A stretch of DNA of 51,300 nucleotides from positions 854 through 52,153 of the forward strand of contig DLPV01000018.1 of NCBI GenBank assembly GCA_002477465.1, given 5' to 3'. A program made the position numbers and the translations under genes. Position 1 is the first letter of the stretch, and every line of letters begins with the position of its first letter. This document shows positions 1-8,667 of this stretch, in pieces. The notes below the pieces were generated by a model that searched no databases, was not told where the DNA came from, and worked only from the letters and a program-made list of their open reading frames with translations. This stretch comes from Gammaproteobacteria bacterium UBA7449. Its GTDB lineage: Bacteria; Pseudomonadota; Gammaproteobacteria; Pseudomonadales; Pseudohongiellaceae.

Positions 1-650
1 CAGAATGATCTCATTCCTTTATAAAGTCTTTCCCACTCTTCTTCTGTGAAAGTGTCTCTTCTGACATTTGTCTGAAGTTTTCCCCTGTCAAACTTCCTGA
101 TCTCTATCTTATCCGCTGAAACCTCTGTGAACCCTTCTCTGTGACAGTATTTGATGAACATTCGTATAGTTGAATATTCCTGTCTAATCGTGTCTTCGTT
201 GACAGTTGAGTTCCCTTCTCTCCTCCAGTTGTAGTAACCGAGAAAAGTTCCTTTGTGAATATCAGACACTTTCATGTCACCATGTAAATAAGACAGCATA
301 TGCTTAATATGAGTCGTGATCGTAGTTAGTCTTCCCTTGACGATTGTTCCTGACTTCACATCAGCGTTTTTCCAGTCAAGAAATCTCTTAGCAACCGTCG
401 TTACATCATCTGAGAATATCTTTTTACCCTGATTCACTCGTGCTGTGATGTTTATGTACTCATCTTTTCCCTTCTCAAGAGCAGTTTCCAGATGCTTAGT
501 TCGTAGACTTTTCCTGTACATTTTTCCTTCGTCTTTAACCCAAACATGCAACTGATAAACTCCGCCACTTTTATTTGAAGTGAAAATTTTACAATCACCA
601 CCAAAAAGTTCATGAACATTTGCCATCCAGTTGTTCTGTTTCTCTGTCAT
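1..650 (-). CDS. Tyrosine recombinase (integrase), N-terminal part, cut by window edge
   Basis: An open frame of 216 codons starts at ATG 650 and runs off the left edge without a stop. The first 55 residues look like a compact N-terminal domain (QLHVWVKDEGKMYRKSLRTK), followed by a helical core-binding (SAM-like) domain with WKNADVKSGTIVKGR, LSYLHGDMKVSDI and RQEYSTIRMFIKYC at roughly 90-190, then the start of the catalytic domain (RDTFTEEEWERLYKGM). The catalytic Arg/His/Tyr residues lie outside the window. The fold assignment comes from the order of these motifs; no catalytic residue can be checked. It reads away from guaA, whose stop is 325 bp upstream, which fits an island integrase next to its attachment site. 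A plasmid or phage integrase of the same superfamily is equally possible. Confidence 0.75.
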   Translation of the reverse strand, partial: MTEKQNNWMANVHELFGGDCKIFTSNKSGGVYQLHVWVKDEGKMYRKSLRTKHLETALEKGKDEYINITARVNQGKKIFSDDVTTVAKRFLDWKNADVKSGTIVKGRLTTITTHIKHMLSYLHGDMKVSDIHKGTFLGYYNWRREGNSTVNEDTIRQEYSTIRMFIKYCHREGFTEVSADKIEIRKFDRGKLQTNVRRDTFTEEEWERLYKGMRSF

Positions 651-754
651 ATCACTCACTCGTAAAATCTTATTAGATCAATTTTGAGATCAAACAGCAG
701 TCACACATACCGAGTTCCCATATGTGTTTGCTCTGAGTCTCTTAAATTTCATCC

Positions 755-790
755 AAAAAAAAACACCAATGTCGTGAAACATCAGTGTTT
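755..790 (-). terminator. Probable rho-independent terminator between guaA and the integrase
   Basis: Read on the minus strand, a stem of AAACAC..ATG paired with CAT..GTGTTT (two mismatched positions, 8-nt loop) is followed at once by a run of nine T residues. It would stop guaBA transcripts before they enter the integrase gene. The interrupted stem is the weak point. Confidence 0.6.
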
Positions 791-799
791 TCCGATTCA

Positions 800-927
800 A
801 CTACAAACTGATGCTGTTTTTTATGATTTTCAGTAAATACAAAAACTTTGTAGTGAGTTTGTAGTACTGATTTTTAAATCACTGAAAAATAACAGTTAAA
901 ATTATAGTTTGTAGTGAGTTTGTAGTA
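800..927. repeat. TTTGTAGT repeat cluster next to guaA
   Basis: TTTGTAGT occurs at 847-854, 858-865, 908-915 and 919-926, arranged as two paired units (TTTGTAGT-GAG-TTTGTAGT) whose starts are 61 bp apart. An inverted copy, ACTACAAA, lies at 800-807. The cluster sits between the island integrase and the guaA 3' end, where integrase arm-type or excisionase sites would be expected. That role is inference. Confidence 0.7.
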
Positions 928-975
928 AATCTATAAAATAATATCCAATATAATCAATAACTTACAAATTAGTAT

Positions 976-2556
976 TTACTCCCACTCGATCGTTGCAGGC
1001 GGTTTACTGGAAATATCATAGCTTACCCGCGAGACTTCCGGAATTTCATTCATGATGCGATTAGAGACCAGCTCAAGTAAGTCAGGGTCAAGCCTTGCCC
1101 AACGGGCTGTCATGAAATCGACAGTCTCGACAGCTCTTAGGCTAATCACGTAGGCATAGCGGCGAGCATCTCCGACCACCCCTACCGATTTCACCGGCAG
1201 AAATACGGCAAACGCCTGGCTGACCTCATGGTACTTATCTGCGTTGTATAACTCTTCGATAAAAATTGCGTCAGCTTGCCTAAGGATGTCGCAGTACTCC
1301 TTCCTTACCTCACCCAACACCCTGACCCCAAGTCCTGGACCAGGAAATGGATGCCTATAAACCATGTCATAGGGCAATCCCAATTCCAGACCAATCTGCC
1401 GCACTTCATCCTTGAACAGCTCACGCAGCGGCTCCACCAACTTAAGGGTCATATCTTCCGGCAGGCCGCCAACATTATGATGGGATTTGATGACATGGGC
1501 CTTGCCAGTCTTGGATCCCGCAGACTCGATTACGTCTGGGTAAATGGTACCCTGAGCCAACCAGTTCACATCTCCTAACTTGGTGGCCTCTTGGTCGAAT
1601 ACCTCAATAAAGGTATTGCCGATAATTTTGCGCTTGGTTTCCGGTTCATGCACATCTTCTAGCGCGTCAAGAAACATGCTCTCAGCATCCGCGCGAATGA
1701 CCCGGATTCCCATATTCCGAGCAAAGGTTGCCATAACCTGGTCGCCCTCATGCAAGCGCAACAGGCCATTATCTACAAAGACACAGGTTAGTTGGTCGCC
1801 AATGGCGCGATGCAGCAGCGCCGCTACAACCGAAGAGTCCACGCCGCCTGACAAGCCAAGCAGGACTTTTTCATTGCCAACGGTAGCACGCACTGTCGCT
1901 ATTGCATCTTCAATTATACTCGCCGCTGTCCAAAGTTTTTCACAGCCACAGATATCATGGACGAATCGTTCAATAATTCGCATACCCTGCAGGGTATGCG
2001 TCACTTCCGGATGGAATTGAATACCGTAAAACGGCCTTGCATTATGTCGCATGCCTGCAATTGGCGCACTCTCGGTGGCCGCGATGAGCTCAAAATTCGG
2101 CGGTACTTGCGTGACTTTATCGCCGTGGCTCATCCAGACATCGAGTTGCGCCATACCATTATCCAGCACACGATCCTCGATTCCTTTTAGTAGTTCGTTT
2201 TCTGCCACCACATCGACTTGCGCAAATCCGAACTCGGACTTGGAAGACGCTTCGACTCTACCACCAAATTCTTCAGCCATGGTCTGCATGCCATAGCAGA
2301 TGCCCAGGACAGGAAGCCCCGCTTCATAGAGAAACGCCGGCGGCCTGGGGGAATAATCCTTATTGGCAGACTCAGGGCTACCGGAAAAAATAATGCCCTG
2401 AGGCGCAAACTGATCGAAGTTTTCCTGGCTAACTTCATAATCCCAAATTTCACAGTACACGCCGGCTTCACGCACTCTTCGAGCGATAAGCTGGGTGTAT
2501 TGAGAGCCGAAATCGAGAATCAGTATTTTCTGACTGTGAATGTCTGCGCCGGCCAT
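976..2556 (-). CDS. guaA: GMP synthase (glutamine-hydrolysing)
   Basis: It makes GMP from XMP, glutamine and ATP in the cytoplasm, the last step of guanine nucleotide synthesis. The 526 residues match the usual length. The N-terminal class I amidotransferase domain (about 9-200) has the nucleophile Cys87 in GICYGM and the His182/Glu184 pair in FHPEV. The ATP pyrophosphatase domain carries the P-loop SGGVDSS at 236-242. The C-terminal dimerisation domain ends in the typical PPATIEWE. guaB lies 110 bp upstream on the same strand, so the two probably form the usual guaBA unit. The 3' end borders an integrase-bearing region and the coding sequence is complete, as expected when an island restores the gene's end on insertion. 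Confidence 0.98.
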   Translation of the reverse strand: MAGADIHSQKILILDFGSQYTQLIARRVREAGVYCEIWDYEVSQENFDQFAPQGIIFSGSPESANKDYSPRPPAFLYEAGLPVLGICYGMQTMAEEFGGRVEASSKSEFGFAQVDVVAENELLKGIEDRVLDNGMAQLDVWMSHGDKVTQVPPNFELIAATESAPIAGMRHNARPFYGIQFHPEVTHTLQGMRIIERFVHDICGCEKLWTAASIIEDAIATVRATVGNEKVLLGLSGGVDSSVVAALLHRAIGDQLTCVFVDNGLLRLHEGDQVMATFARNMGIRVIRADAESMFLDALEDVHEPETKRKIIGNTFIEVFDQEATKLGDVNWLAQGTIYPDVIESAGSKTGKAHVIKSHHNVGGLPEDMTLKLVEPLRELFKDEVRQIGLELGLPYDMVYRHPFPGPGLGVRVLGEVRKEYCDILRQADAIFIEELYNADKYHEVSQAFAVFLPVKSVGVVGDARRYAYVISLRAVETVDFMTARWARLDPDLLELVSNRIMNEIPEVSRVSYDISSKPPATIEWE

Positions 2557-2666
2557 AACGGGAAAAAATCCTTTAGAAAATTAAAACTCTATTATGAAAA
2601 CGCAGGCCTATAAACCAACCCTACCTCAAGTATGAAGCATCAATTTAGACACTGCTCAGTCGAGTG

Positions 2667-4136
2667 TTAAGACACGCGGTAATTAGGCGCTTCTTTGGTG
2701 ATTGAGACATCATGCACATGAGACTCTGACATACCCGCGCCCGTGATCTTCACGAACTGGGTCTTGGTACGCATGGTCTCAATGTCTTTACAGCCGGTAT
2801 AACCCATGCTGGATCTAAGGCCACCCATCAACTGATGCACAATAGCCGCCATAGGTCCTTTGTAGGGCACGCGTCCTTCGATACCCTCAGGCACAAGCTT
2901 TTCATTGCCGGAGTTGGCATCCTGGAAATAGCGATCACTGGACCCCTGCGACTGAGACATAGCGCCCAGACTACCCATGCCGCGATATGACTTGTAGCTG
3001 CGACCCTGGTAAAGCTCGACCTCTCCAGGGGCTTCCTCGGACCCCGCTAACAGGCTGCCTATCATCACCACGTTGGCGCCGGCGGCAATTACCTTGGCGA
3101 TGTCACCGGAGTAACGAATGCCGCCGTCGGAGATCACGCAAACATCAGTATCCTTCAGGGCCTCCACCACATTAGCCACCGCAGAGATTTGCGGCACGCC
3201 GACGCCTGTGACGATGCGAGTAGTGCAGATAGAGCCTGGTCCTATTCCTACTTTGACGGCATCCGCTCCTACTGCAGCCAAATCCCTGGCCGCCTGTGCG
3301 GTACCAATGTTGCCTCCAATGACCGACACGGCTGCATACTGTCGCTTGATGGTAGCCACCTTATCGATTACACCCTGATGATGGCCATGGGCCGTGTCCA
3401 CGATAATGACATCAGCCCCGGCTTCCACCAGCGCAGCAACTCTTTCGTCAGTATCTGCCGAAGTGCCAACTGCGGCCGCTGAGCGCAAGCGCCCTAAATC
3501 ATCCTTACAGGCATTAGGATAATCCTCAGATTTGCGGATATCCTTCAGTGTGATGAGCCCTTTGAGATCGAAATCAGCATTGACCACCAAAATTTTCTCG
3601 ATGCGGTGCCGATGCAGCAGCTCCTTAACCTCATCAAGCTTGAAGTCTTCCTGCACGGTTACAAGCCGATCCTTGGGAGTCATGATGGTGTTTACTGCTG
3701 CGTCCAGATTGCTTTCGAAACGCACATCGCGACTGGTCACTATGCCCACCAGGCCAGTGGTGTCCAGGACCGGCATACCTGAGATCTCTTTCTCATTCAT
3801 CAGCGAGACCAGATCTCTAATGGTCGCCTCTGCGGTGATGGTTATGGGATCCTTGACCACACCACTTTCATACTTTTTGACTGCACGCACTTCCCGTGCC
3901 TGATTCTCGATGCTCATGCTCTTGTGAATGACACCCAAACCACCTTCTTGCGCCATGGCAATAGCCAGTCGTGCTTCGGTAACAGTGTCCATCGCCGCAG
4001 AAACCAGGGGAATATTCAGTGTAATCGCCTTGGTAAGGCGCGATTGAAGATTAACTGTGCGAGGGAGAACGTTTGAGTGTGCGGGCAGGAGCAGAACATC
4101 ATCGAATGTTAAAGCTTCTTCAGCAATTCGTAACAT
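2667..4136 (-). CDS. guaB: Inosine-5'-monophosphate dehydrogenase
   Basis: It oxidises IMP to XMP with NAD+, the rate-limiting step towards GMP, and feeds GuaA directly. The 489 residues show a TIM-barrel split by a pair of CBS domains at about 93-205. The catalytic loop GPGSICTTR contains Cys304. Further hallmarks are SDGGIRYSGD, the mobile flap near YRGMGSLGAM and the C-terminal TGAGMSESHVHDV. The ATG start gives the standard N-terminus LTFDDVLLLPA. It lies upstream of guaA on the same strand with a 110-bp gap and no obvious terminator. Confidence 0.98.
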   Translation of the reverse strand: MLRIAEEALTFDDVLLLPAHSNVLPRTVNLQSRLTKAITLNIPLVSAAMDTVTEARLAIAMAQEGGLGVIHKSMSIENQAREVRAVKKYESGVVKDPITITAEATIRDLVSLMNEKEISGMPVLDTTGLVGIVTSRDVRFESNLDAAVNTIMTPKDRLVTVQEDFKLDEVKELLHRHRIEKILVVNADFDLKGLITLKDIRKSEDYPNACKDDLGRLRSAAAVGTSADTDERVAALVEAGADVIIVDTAHGHHQGVIDKVATIKRQYAAVSVIGGNIGTAQAARDLAAVGADAVKVGIGPGSICTTRIVTGVGVPQISAVANVVEALKDTDVCVISDGGIRYSGDIAKVIAAGANVVMIGSLLAGSEEAPGEVELYQGRSYKSYRGMGSLGAMSQSQGSSDRYFQDANSGNEKLVPEGIEGRVPYKGPMAAIVHQLMGGLRSSMGYTGCKDIETMRTKTQFVKITGAGMSESHVHDVSITKEAPNYRVS

Positions 4137-4205
4137 AAGATTTCTACCATCCGCAAAAACCAGATTATACAGATGGGGTTTTGGCTTGTACAGAATCCCG
4201 ACTAT

Positions 4206-4985
4206 TCAGGGCCTATCGACAGGCAGTTTTCCGGCAATCAACTTCTTCTGCAAGTACGCCCGATAGAGAGTCTGTGCAAGCGGGATTGTCACTGCTTGAG
4301 TGCTGTAGATAAACCCTGCGCGAGGCACAGTGCCTGGGCTGGCAAGCAAGGCAACAAGCAGGGAAAGCAATGCTGTACAGATAACAACACCCCAAGCGAT
4401 AGTAACCAGGTGGCAGTACGTCCGCTCGTAGTCTGTCATGCGCAGCTCCTCCGCGAAGCGCAGAGAATTCTGGTAAAAAGCAATAATAATCGACCCCAGA
4501 GCCATCAAACCCAAGGCGACAAAAACAAACAGACCGCTGACGGTATTGTCAGCCCAGCCTGCATTCTCAAACAGACCGGTGTCAAATAATGAAAACCCTA
4601 ACAGCGTCGAAGTGATAAAAATCACAGTTGCCTGGGCCATTAGCTTGATTGGGTAGACGAATACCAGCATCAGGATTACCAGGCCAAGGCTGAGCTGGAT
4701 GGTTATAGGGTCCTGCAATCCAAATGTCCGACTCCAGGTTGAGTGGGCAAGCCAGACCGCGCCGATAGTAAGCGCACTGATTACGAAGGCGGGAATATCC
4801 TTGGACAGCTCAAATAATTCTGGTGGACTGGTTGGAATCTGATCGATGCTGATCACCAGCATGGTGAATGCGAAGGCGAAAGCCGCATCTACGAACGTTT
4901 CGATGCGAGTCATGCTGTCACCACGAATGATACGCCCGCTTTCACGGCGACAACTTGCGATAAACTCCTGACTTAACGGCTCCAT
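4206..4985 (-). CDS. TMEM175-like (DUF1211) membrane protein
   Basis: The 259-residue protein has about six hydrophobic segments and, near its start, the sequence RIETFVDAAFAFAFTMLV, which resembles the RxxxFSD signature in the first transmembrane helix of TMEM175-family potassium channels. The Ser of FSD is Val here. Bacterial TMEM175 proteins are single six-helix subunits that assemble as tetramers, consistent with this length. A start at Met25 (position 4913) is also possible and would match the short N-terminus of most relatives. It stands alone between guaB and a divergent PPIase gene. Channel function is inferred only from family resemblance, and the changed motif leaves ion selectivity open. 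Confidence 0.7.
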   Translation of the reverse strand: MEPLSQEFIASCRRESGRIIRGDSMTRIETFVDAAFAFAFTMLVISIDQIPTSPPELFELSKDIPAFVISALTIGAVWLAHSTWSRTFGLQDPITIQLSLGLVILMLVFVYPIKLMAQATVIFITSTLLGFSLFDTGLFENAGWADNTVSGLFVFVALGLMALGSIIIAFYQNSLRFAEELRMTDYERTYCHLVTIAWGVVICTALLSLLVALLASPGTVPRAGFIYSTQAVTIPLAQTLYRAYLQKKLIAGKLPVDRP

Positions 4986-5132
4986 GACTGGATAGCACCT
5001 CGTGCACAGTTATAGAATCAGGGTCCAGACTGGCCATACGCAGACATCAAGCTACCAAGCTACAGGCTGGTTCCGTCTTGTATGAGTGTGCACAGAGCCA
5101 GACAGAATGACAAGTAGGGAGACGCCGCTGCA

Positions 5133-5963
5133 ATGAGCACAGATCAGAATACCAGCAGACTACAGTCTTTGCTGCGAGAGCCTACTTTCCATTTTTTTAT
5201 CATGGCCCTGGTGATTTTCGCGGTTTATGGCATCAGCAGCAGTACCCAGGAGAACGTTCTCGAATTGGATCAGCGGGAAATTGATGCACGCCTCTTTATG
5301 CAAGAAATGGCAAGCGGTCAGGCGCTGAATGAGGAGCAAAGGGAGTATCTAACCTCCGCCTTTGTGGAAGAGCAGATACTGGTGCAAGAAGCGCTGAAGA
5401 TGGGGCTGGATAATGATGCGCGCATACACGATATTCTTGCGCAAAAAATGCGCCATGTGTTGAGCGGCGACGTTATTCAACCCAGCCAGGAGGAACTGCA
5501 AACGTTCTATGAAAGCAATCTCGAGCGTTACCGCACCCTGCCCTCTCTCGACGCCAATGAAATCGTGTTTAACACCCGCGAAGAGCTGCCTGTTGAGGTG
5601 AGCAATGCACTCGCCTCGGGTGCTGACGCGGCCAGGCTATTAGAGTTCGAGGCTGGTAACGCCGACCCCCTGCCCAATGTGAACAAGCTGGATCTTTCCA
5701 ATATATTCGATGACGAGTTTGCCGAACGCGTGTTCATTACTGAAATCGGTGCATGGCAAGGCCCCTTCCTGAGCAATCGCGGACAGCATTGGCTGCAGGT
5801 CACATCCAGAAGAGCCTCCAGACTGCCACCGCTGACCGAGATCAGAGATCGTGTGCGTCTAGAATGGATAGCCGCAGAAGAAGATTTGCGCCTGCAGACC
5901 CAAATCGACCGCCTGTGGGAACAATACTCTGTGCGCATCAGCAATGCTGAAGCGGAACATTAG
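5133..5963 (+). CDS. Membrane-anchored peptidyl-prolyl isomerase of the PpiC/SurA type
   Basis: The 276-residue protein has a short cytoplasmic start, one membrane segment at about 19-36 (FHFFIMALVIFAVYGI) and a periplasmic part. Residues about 50-120 resemble the helical SurA/PpiD N-terminal region (LTSAFVEEQILVQEALKMGL), and about 130-255 a degenerate parvulin-like domain ending in PLTEIRDRVRLEWIAAEED. Such proteins assist folding of exported proteins. The start has GGGAG about 12 bases upstream. The next gene, a HupE/UreJ-like protein, begins 8 bp after the stop, so the two form an operon, a pairing I recall from other Gammaproteobacteria. Isomerase activity is uncertain because the parvulin core is divergent. 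Confidence 0.75.
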   Translation: MSTDQNTSRLQSLLREPTFHFFIMALVIFAVYGISSSTQENVLELDQREIDARLFMQEMASGQALNEEQREYLTSAFVEEQILVQEALKMGLDNDARIHDILAQKMRHVLSGDVIQPSQEELQTFYESNLERYRTLPSLDANEIVFNTREELPVEVSNALASGADAARLLEFEAGNADPLPNVNKLDLSNIFDDEFAERVFITEIGAWQGPFLSNRGQHWLQVTSRRASRLPPLTEIRDRVRLEWIAAEEDLRLQTQIDRLWEQYSVRISNAEAEH

Positions 5964-5971
5964 GGCTGTCA

Positions 5972-6964
5972 GTGCACACTAAAATATCCAGCACCCTGTT
6001 CCTGCTGCTCGCATTTTTACCCGGGCTCGCCCCGGCCCATGATGTGGACATTACCGGGGTCGCTCGCATATTTATCGATGAACAAGCACCCGGTAGCTAC
6101 AGCCTTTCGGTGGTGGACCAGCAAGTGCCACCACTATTTAATATTGAACGGATTCTTCCAGAGCGTTGCGAAGGACTGTCACCGGGAAACTATAGTTATC
6201 GCTTCCAGTGCAGCCCGGCACTTAACATCAATGATAGCCTCGAAATCCCCTGGTCATTGCAGGGTCTTGTAGCAGTTGCACGTTGGGCTGATGGGACTGA
6301 TGTTTCGGGATACTTTCCTGCAGAAGGCGCAGGTATCAGCATCCCGATGAGCGACTTGAAGGCAGGTGCCGGCTCCCTTACCAGCCTCGCTTCCCGCTAT
6401 TTTGTGCTGGGAGCGGAACATATCCTGTTCGGTATCGACCACCTGCTGTTCGTGCTGGGATTACTATTATTGTTGCAGGGTTTTTGGAAACTGCTCAAAA
6501 CCATCACAGCCTTCACTATCGCCCACAGCATCACGCTCGCCTTCGCTGTGCTAGGCATTTTCCCGGTGCCCAACGCCCCGATTGAAGTGCTGATCGCGCT
6601 TTCCATCGTGATGCTGGCAAGAGAAGTCATTATGAGTCAGCGCGGAGAACTCACACTGGTGCATGAAAAACCATGGATTGTTGCTTTCGTTTTTGGCCTG
6701 TTTCATGGCTTTGGTTTTGCCGGTGCGCTGGGGGAGCTAGGGCTGAGCGATGCGGATATCCCCTTGGCGTTGCTGTTCTTCAACCTGGGGGTTGAAGGGG
6801 GACAGGTGTTATTTATTATGGGAATGATTGCTGTTAATACTGTATTTACCAAGCTGTTTGCCAGCAGCACTGCCAGCGCCCACCGTGGGCTAGCTTATGG
6901 ACTTGGCGGCATTGCCTGCTTCTGGTTTCTGGAGAGGCTGCCAGCCCTGGTGCTGATAAACTAG
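5972..6964 (+). CDS. HupE/UreJ-family membrane protein
   Basis: It starts at GTG 5972, only 8 bp behind the PPIase gene. The 330 residues begin with a signal peptide ending near LAPAHD, followed by an extracytoplasmic region of about 125 residues and then about six membrane helices. The membrane part carries the conserved histidines of the HupE/UreJ family: GAEHILFGIDHLLF, TIAHSITLA and GLFHGFGFAGALGELGL. Some relatives are nickel or cobalt transporters linked to hydrogenase and urease. No such enzymes are encoded here and the extra N-terminal domain marks the UreJ_2 subgroup, whose function is not established. Metal transport is therefore only a possibility. Confidence 0.85.
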   Translation: MHTKISSTLFLLLAFLPGLAPAHDVDITGVARIFIDEQAPGSYSLSVVDQQVPPLFNIERILPERCEGLSPGNYSYRFQCSPALNINDSLEIPWSLQGLVAVARWADGTDVSGYFPAEGAGISIPMSDLKAGAGSLTSLASRYFVLGAEHILFGIDHLLFVLGLLLLLQGFWKLLKTITAFTIAHSITLAFAVLGIFPVPNAPIEVLIALSIVMLAREVIMSQRGELTLVHEKPWIVAFVFGLFHGFGFAGALGELGLSDADIPLALLFFNLGVEGGQVLFIMGMIAVNTVFTKLFASSTASAHRGLAYGLGGIACFWFLERLPALVLIN

Positions 6965-6970
6965 CGCAAG

Positions 6971-7393
6971 TTACTGATTCTGATACTGCTGGTGACAGCC
7001 TTCGCAGGGCGGATACAGCGCATTGTTGCCGGCATCCGACAATGCCTCTTCGTCTCTGACTGCAACGGCAGCAAGCACCTGGCGCGATGCTGCCAGCATC
7101 TGGGCGTTGAATTCTTGCCATTGTTCAGTGGCAGCCGCATCAGCCTCTCCCTCTGCACTGCCTCCTATTGCGAGCAGGTTTGCAGCGCCGATTACAGCAA
7201 AGGCCGCATTCTCTACTTCTTGCCACTGGGCGTCGGTTTCCAACTGGTAGGCGCCCCAGATTGTGTTGGTGGCCGGGGTGATGATGCCGTTCATAAGCTG
7301 CTTAACCTGCAGCTCGGGTTCCAGTTCAGCAGCCTGACTCACTGTGAGCACACAGCCAAATAGCATCAGCAGGCAAGTTCGCGTATTCGTCAT
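6971..7393 (-). CDS. Small exported c-type cytochrome-like protein
   Basis: From ATG 7393, which has GGGG eight bases upstream, the gene encodes 140 residues. A signal peptide (LLMLFGCVLTVSQA) is followed by a mainly helical domain and a single haem-attachment motif CEGCH eight residues before the end. A C-terminal CxxCH in a four-helix protein is the layout of class II cytochrome c (c-prime type), which would place it in the periplasm. An upstream in-frame start at 7420 would add nine residues before the signal peptide and is less likely. The gene converges on the HupE/UreJ gene with 6 bp between the stops. Electron partner unknown. Confidence 0.7.
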   Translation of the reverse strand: MTNTRTCLLMLFGCVLTVSQAAELEPELQVKQLMNGIITPATNTIWGAYQLETDAQWQEVENAAFAVIGAANLLAIGGSAEGEADAAATEQWQEFNAQMLAASRQVLAAVAVRDEEALSDAGNNALYPPCEGCHQQYQNQ

Positions 7394-7478
7394 AAGAAAC
7401 CCCGCATATGAAGACCCCACTCGATTCTATTGTTCGGTTTTGTTGTTCAGTTTTATTGTTCGGTTTAGGTGTTCGGTA

Positions 7479-8480
7479 CTATTGCTCGCTTTTCTCGCGG
7501 CCTGCTTCGACTTCCTGCTTACGCGCGCCGGCCAGTATACCTGGCAAGGCGTAATTGCCCTCGTGACACGCATACTCATAAATCCGGTCATCTACCGCAT
7601 TCATCGGCAGCTCTCCAGTCCACGGGCGAGAGTAGACGCTAGAGTCTTCCACAGTGAAACGGTAGAGCAAAGTCTTATCGTCTAGCCGTGAAAAGCGTTC
7701 TGTTATTTTGGCGGATGGAGACAGATAGAGGAAATGACGCAATGCACCGCGGAAGCCTTCCTGGTCATGAAAGTTCGTCGTTTCCACCACCAGAGTATCC
7801 CCCTCGTAGTAGCCAATAGAGTCACCCAACCACTTCTGGGTATCTGAGTGTTCGCTATCACGTAAGCGAACAATGCGGGCGTCATGATTCATCTCTGCCA
7901 GAATCATGACATAGTCTTCGGTTTGCACAATGCGGCTGTGATTGTTGTAAAGCACCGGCAACATCGGCGGTCCACCCGACGAACCGAACCCGACCAGACA
8001 GCGCTCGCCCATAGGACGAACTTCAGGCCCATCGAAGGCACCACGACTTCGTCGCCCGGCAAAAATAGTCCGTTGCGCGCCTTCGGCCCAGGGCAATCGG
8101 CCATCCTCAGGCTCAACGATTATGGAGCTGCGAATCTCACCATTGATCTCTGCCATGCGCTCGCCCGGATCCATCCAGAATGTGTTGTAGCCACCGACGT
8201 CCGGTTCGCCGTCACCGGAATTCACCAGTTCGTCGAGATAACTCTCACCCGTTGCGCCCACGCGGGCCGCCTCTTCAGCACTAATTACCAACTCACCACC
8301 GAATTGCTCACCACGCTCTAACATAGTGACTGTCGCGATGCTGTAAACACCCTGGAGGTCAGGCGCGCCCCATTGAGTTCGGGGTGCTCCTGAGTCCTGC
8401 GCGATTACGGTGAGCGAGCTCGAAATCAGCGCAATGGTGAGCAGTAGTGCAGGTGCTTTGCTAGGTGATGGTGCTTTCAC
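7479..8480 (-). CDS. Conserved exported protein of unknown function
   Basis: The frame is open as far as 8720, but the best start is GTG 8480. It has GGGAG seven bases upstream and opens a signal peptide (ALLLTIALISSSLTVIA). The mature part, about 300 residues, starts RTQWGAPDLQGVYS and contains DPGERMAEING, EPEDGRLPW, RPMGERCLVGFG, YVMILAEMNHDARIVR and YEGDTLVVETTNF. This pattern recurs in secreted proteins of acidobacteria and marine Gammaproteobacteria to which I cannot assign a function. The predominance of short beta-like segments suggests a beta-sandwich or propeller fold, which is inference. It is divergent from the epoxide-hydrolase-like gene, with 187 bp between the two starts. Confidence 0.75.
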   Translation of the reverse strand: MKAPSPSKAPALLLTIALISSSLTVIAQDSGAPRTQWGAPDLQGVYSIATVTMLERGEQFGGELVISAEEAARVGATGESYLDELVNSGDGEPDVGGYNTFWMDPGERMAEINGEIRSSIIVEPEDGRLPWAEGAQRTIFAGRRSRGAFDGPEVRPMGERCLVGFGSSGGPPMLPVLYNNHSRIVQTEDYVMILAEMNHDARIVRLRDSEHSDTQKWLGDSIGYYEGDTLVVETTNFHDQEGFRGALRHFLYLSPSAKITERFSRLDDKTLLYRFTVEDSSVYSRPWTGELPMNAVDDRIYEYACHEGNYALPGILAGARKQEVEAGREKSEQ

Positions 8481-8667
8481 GGTGATACTCCCGGACTGTG
8501 GTACCGAATCGATTCGCTCCGATGTTAGCACAAGCCCTGCCGTGGCGCAGAATCCAGACCGGGCCTTGGATGCGACGACAAGCTGCGCAAGTCGAGTATT
8601 ACAGATAAACTTTTGCTCCCAAATTTGCTTTAATCCGCCTGGTTCACACCCGGCAAGCGAGGCGCTA

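Larger units (their letters stand above)
651..975. other. Intergenic island edge between integrase and guaA
   Basis: This AT-rich stretch of 325 bp contains no convincing gene. It holds the minus-strand terminator at 755-790 and the TTTGTAGT repeats at 800-927. The attachment site is expected at or inside the last codons of guaA (from about 976), because the 3' end of guaA is a known integration target. I could not see the second copy, which should lie beyond the left edge. Confidence 0.5.
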
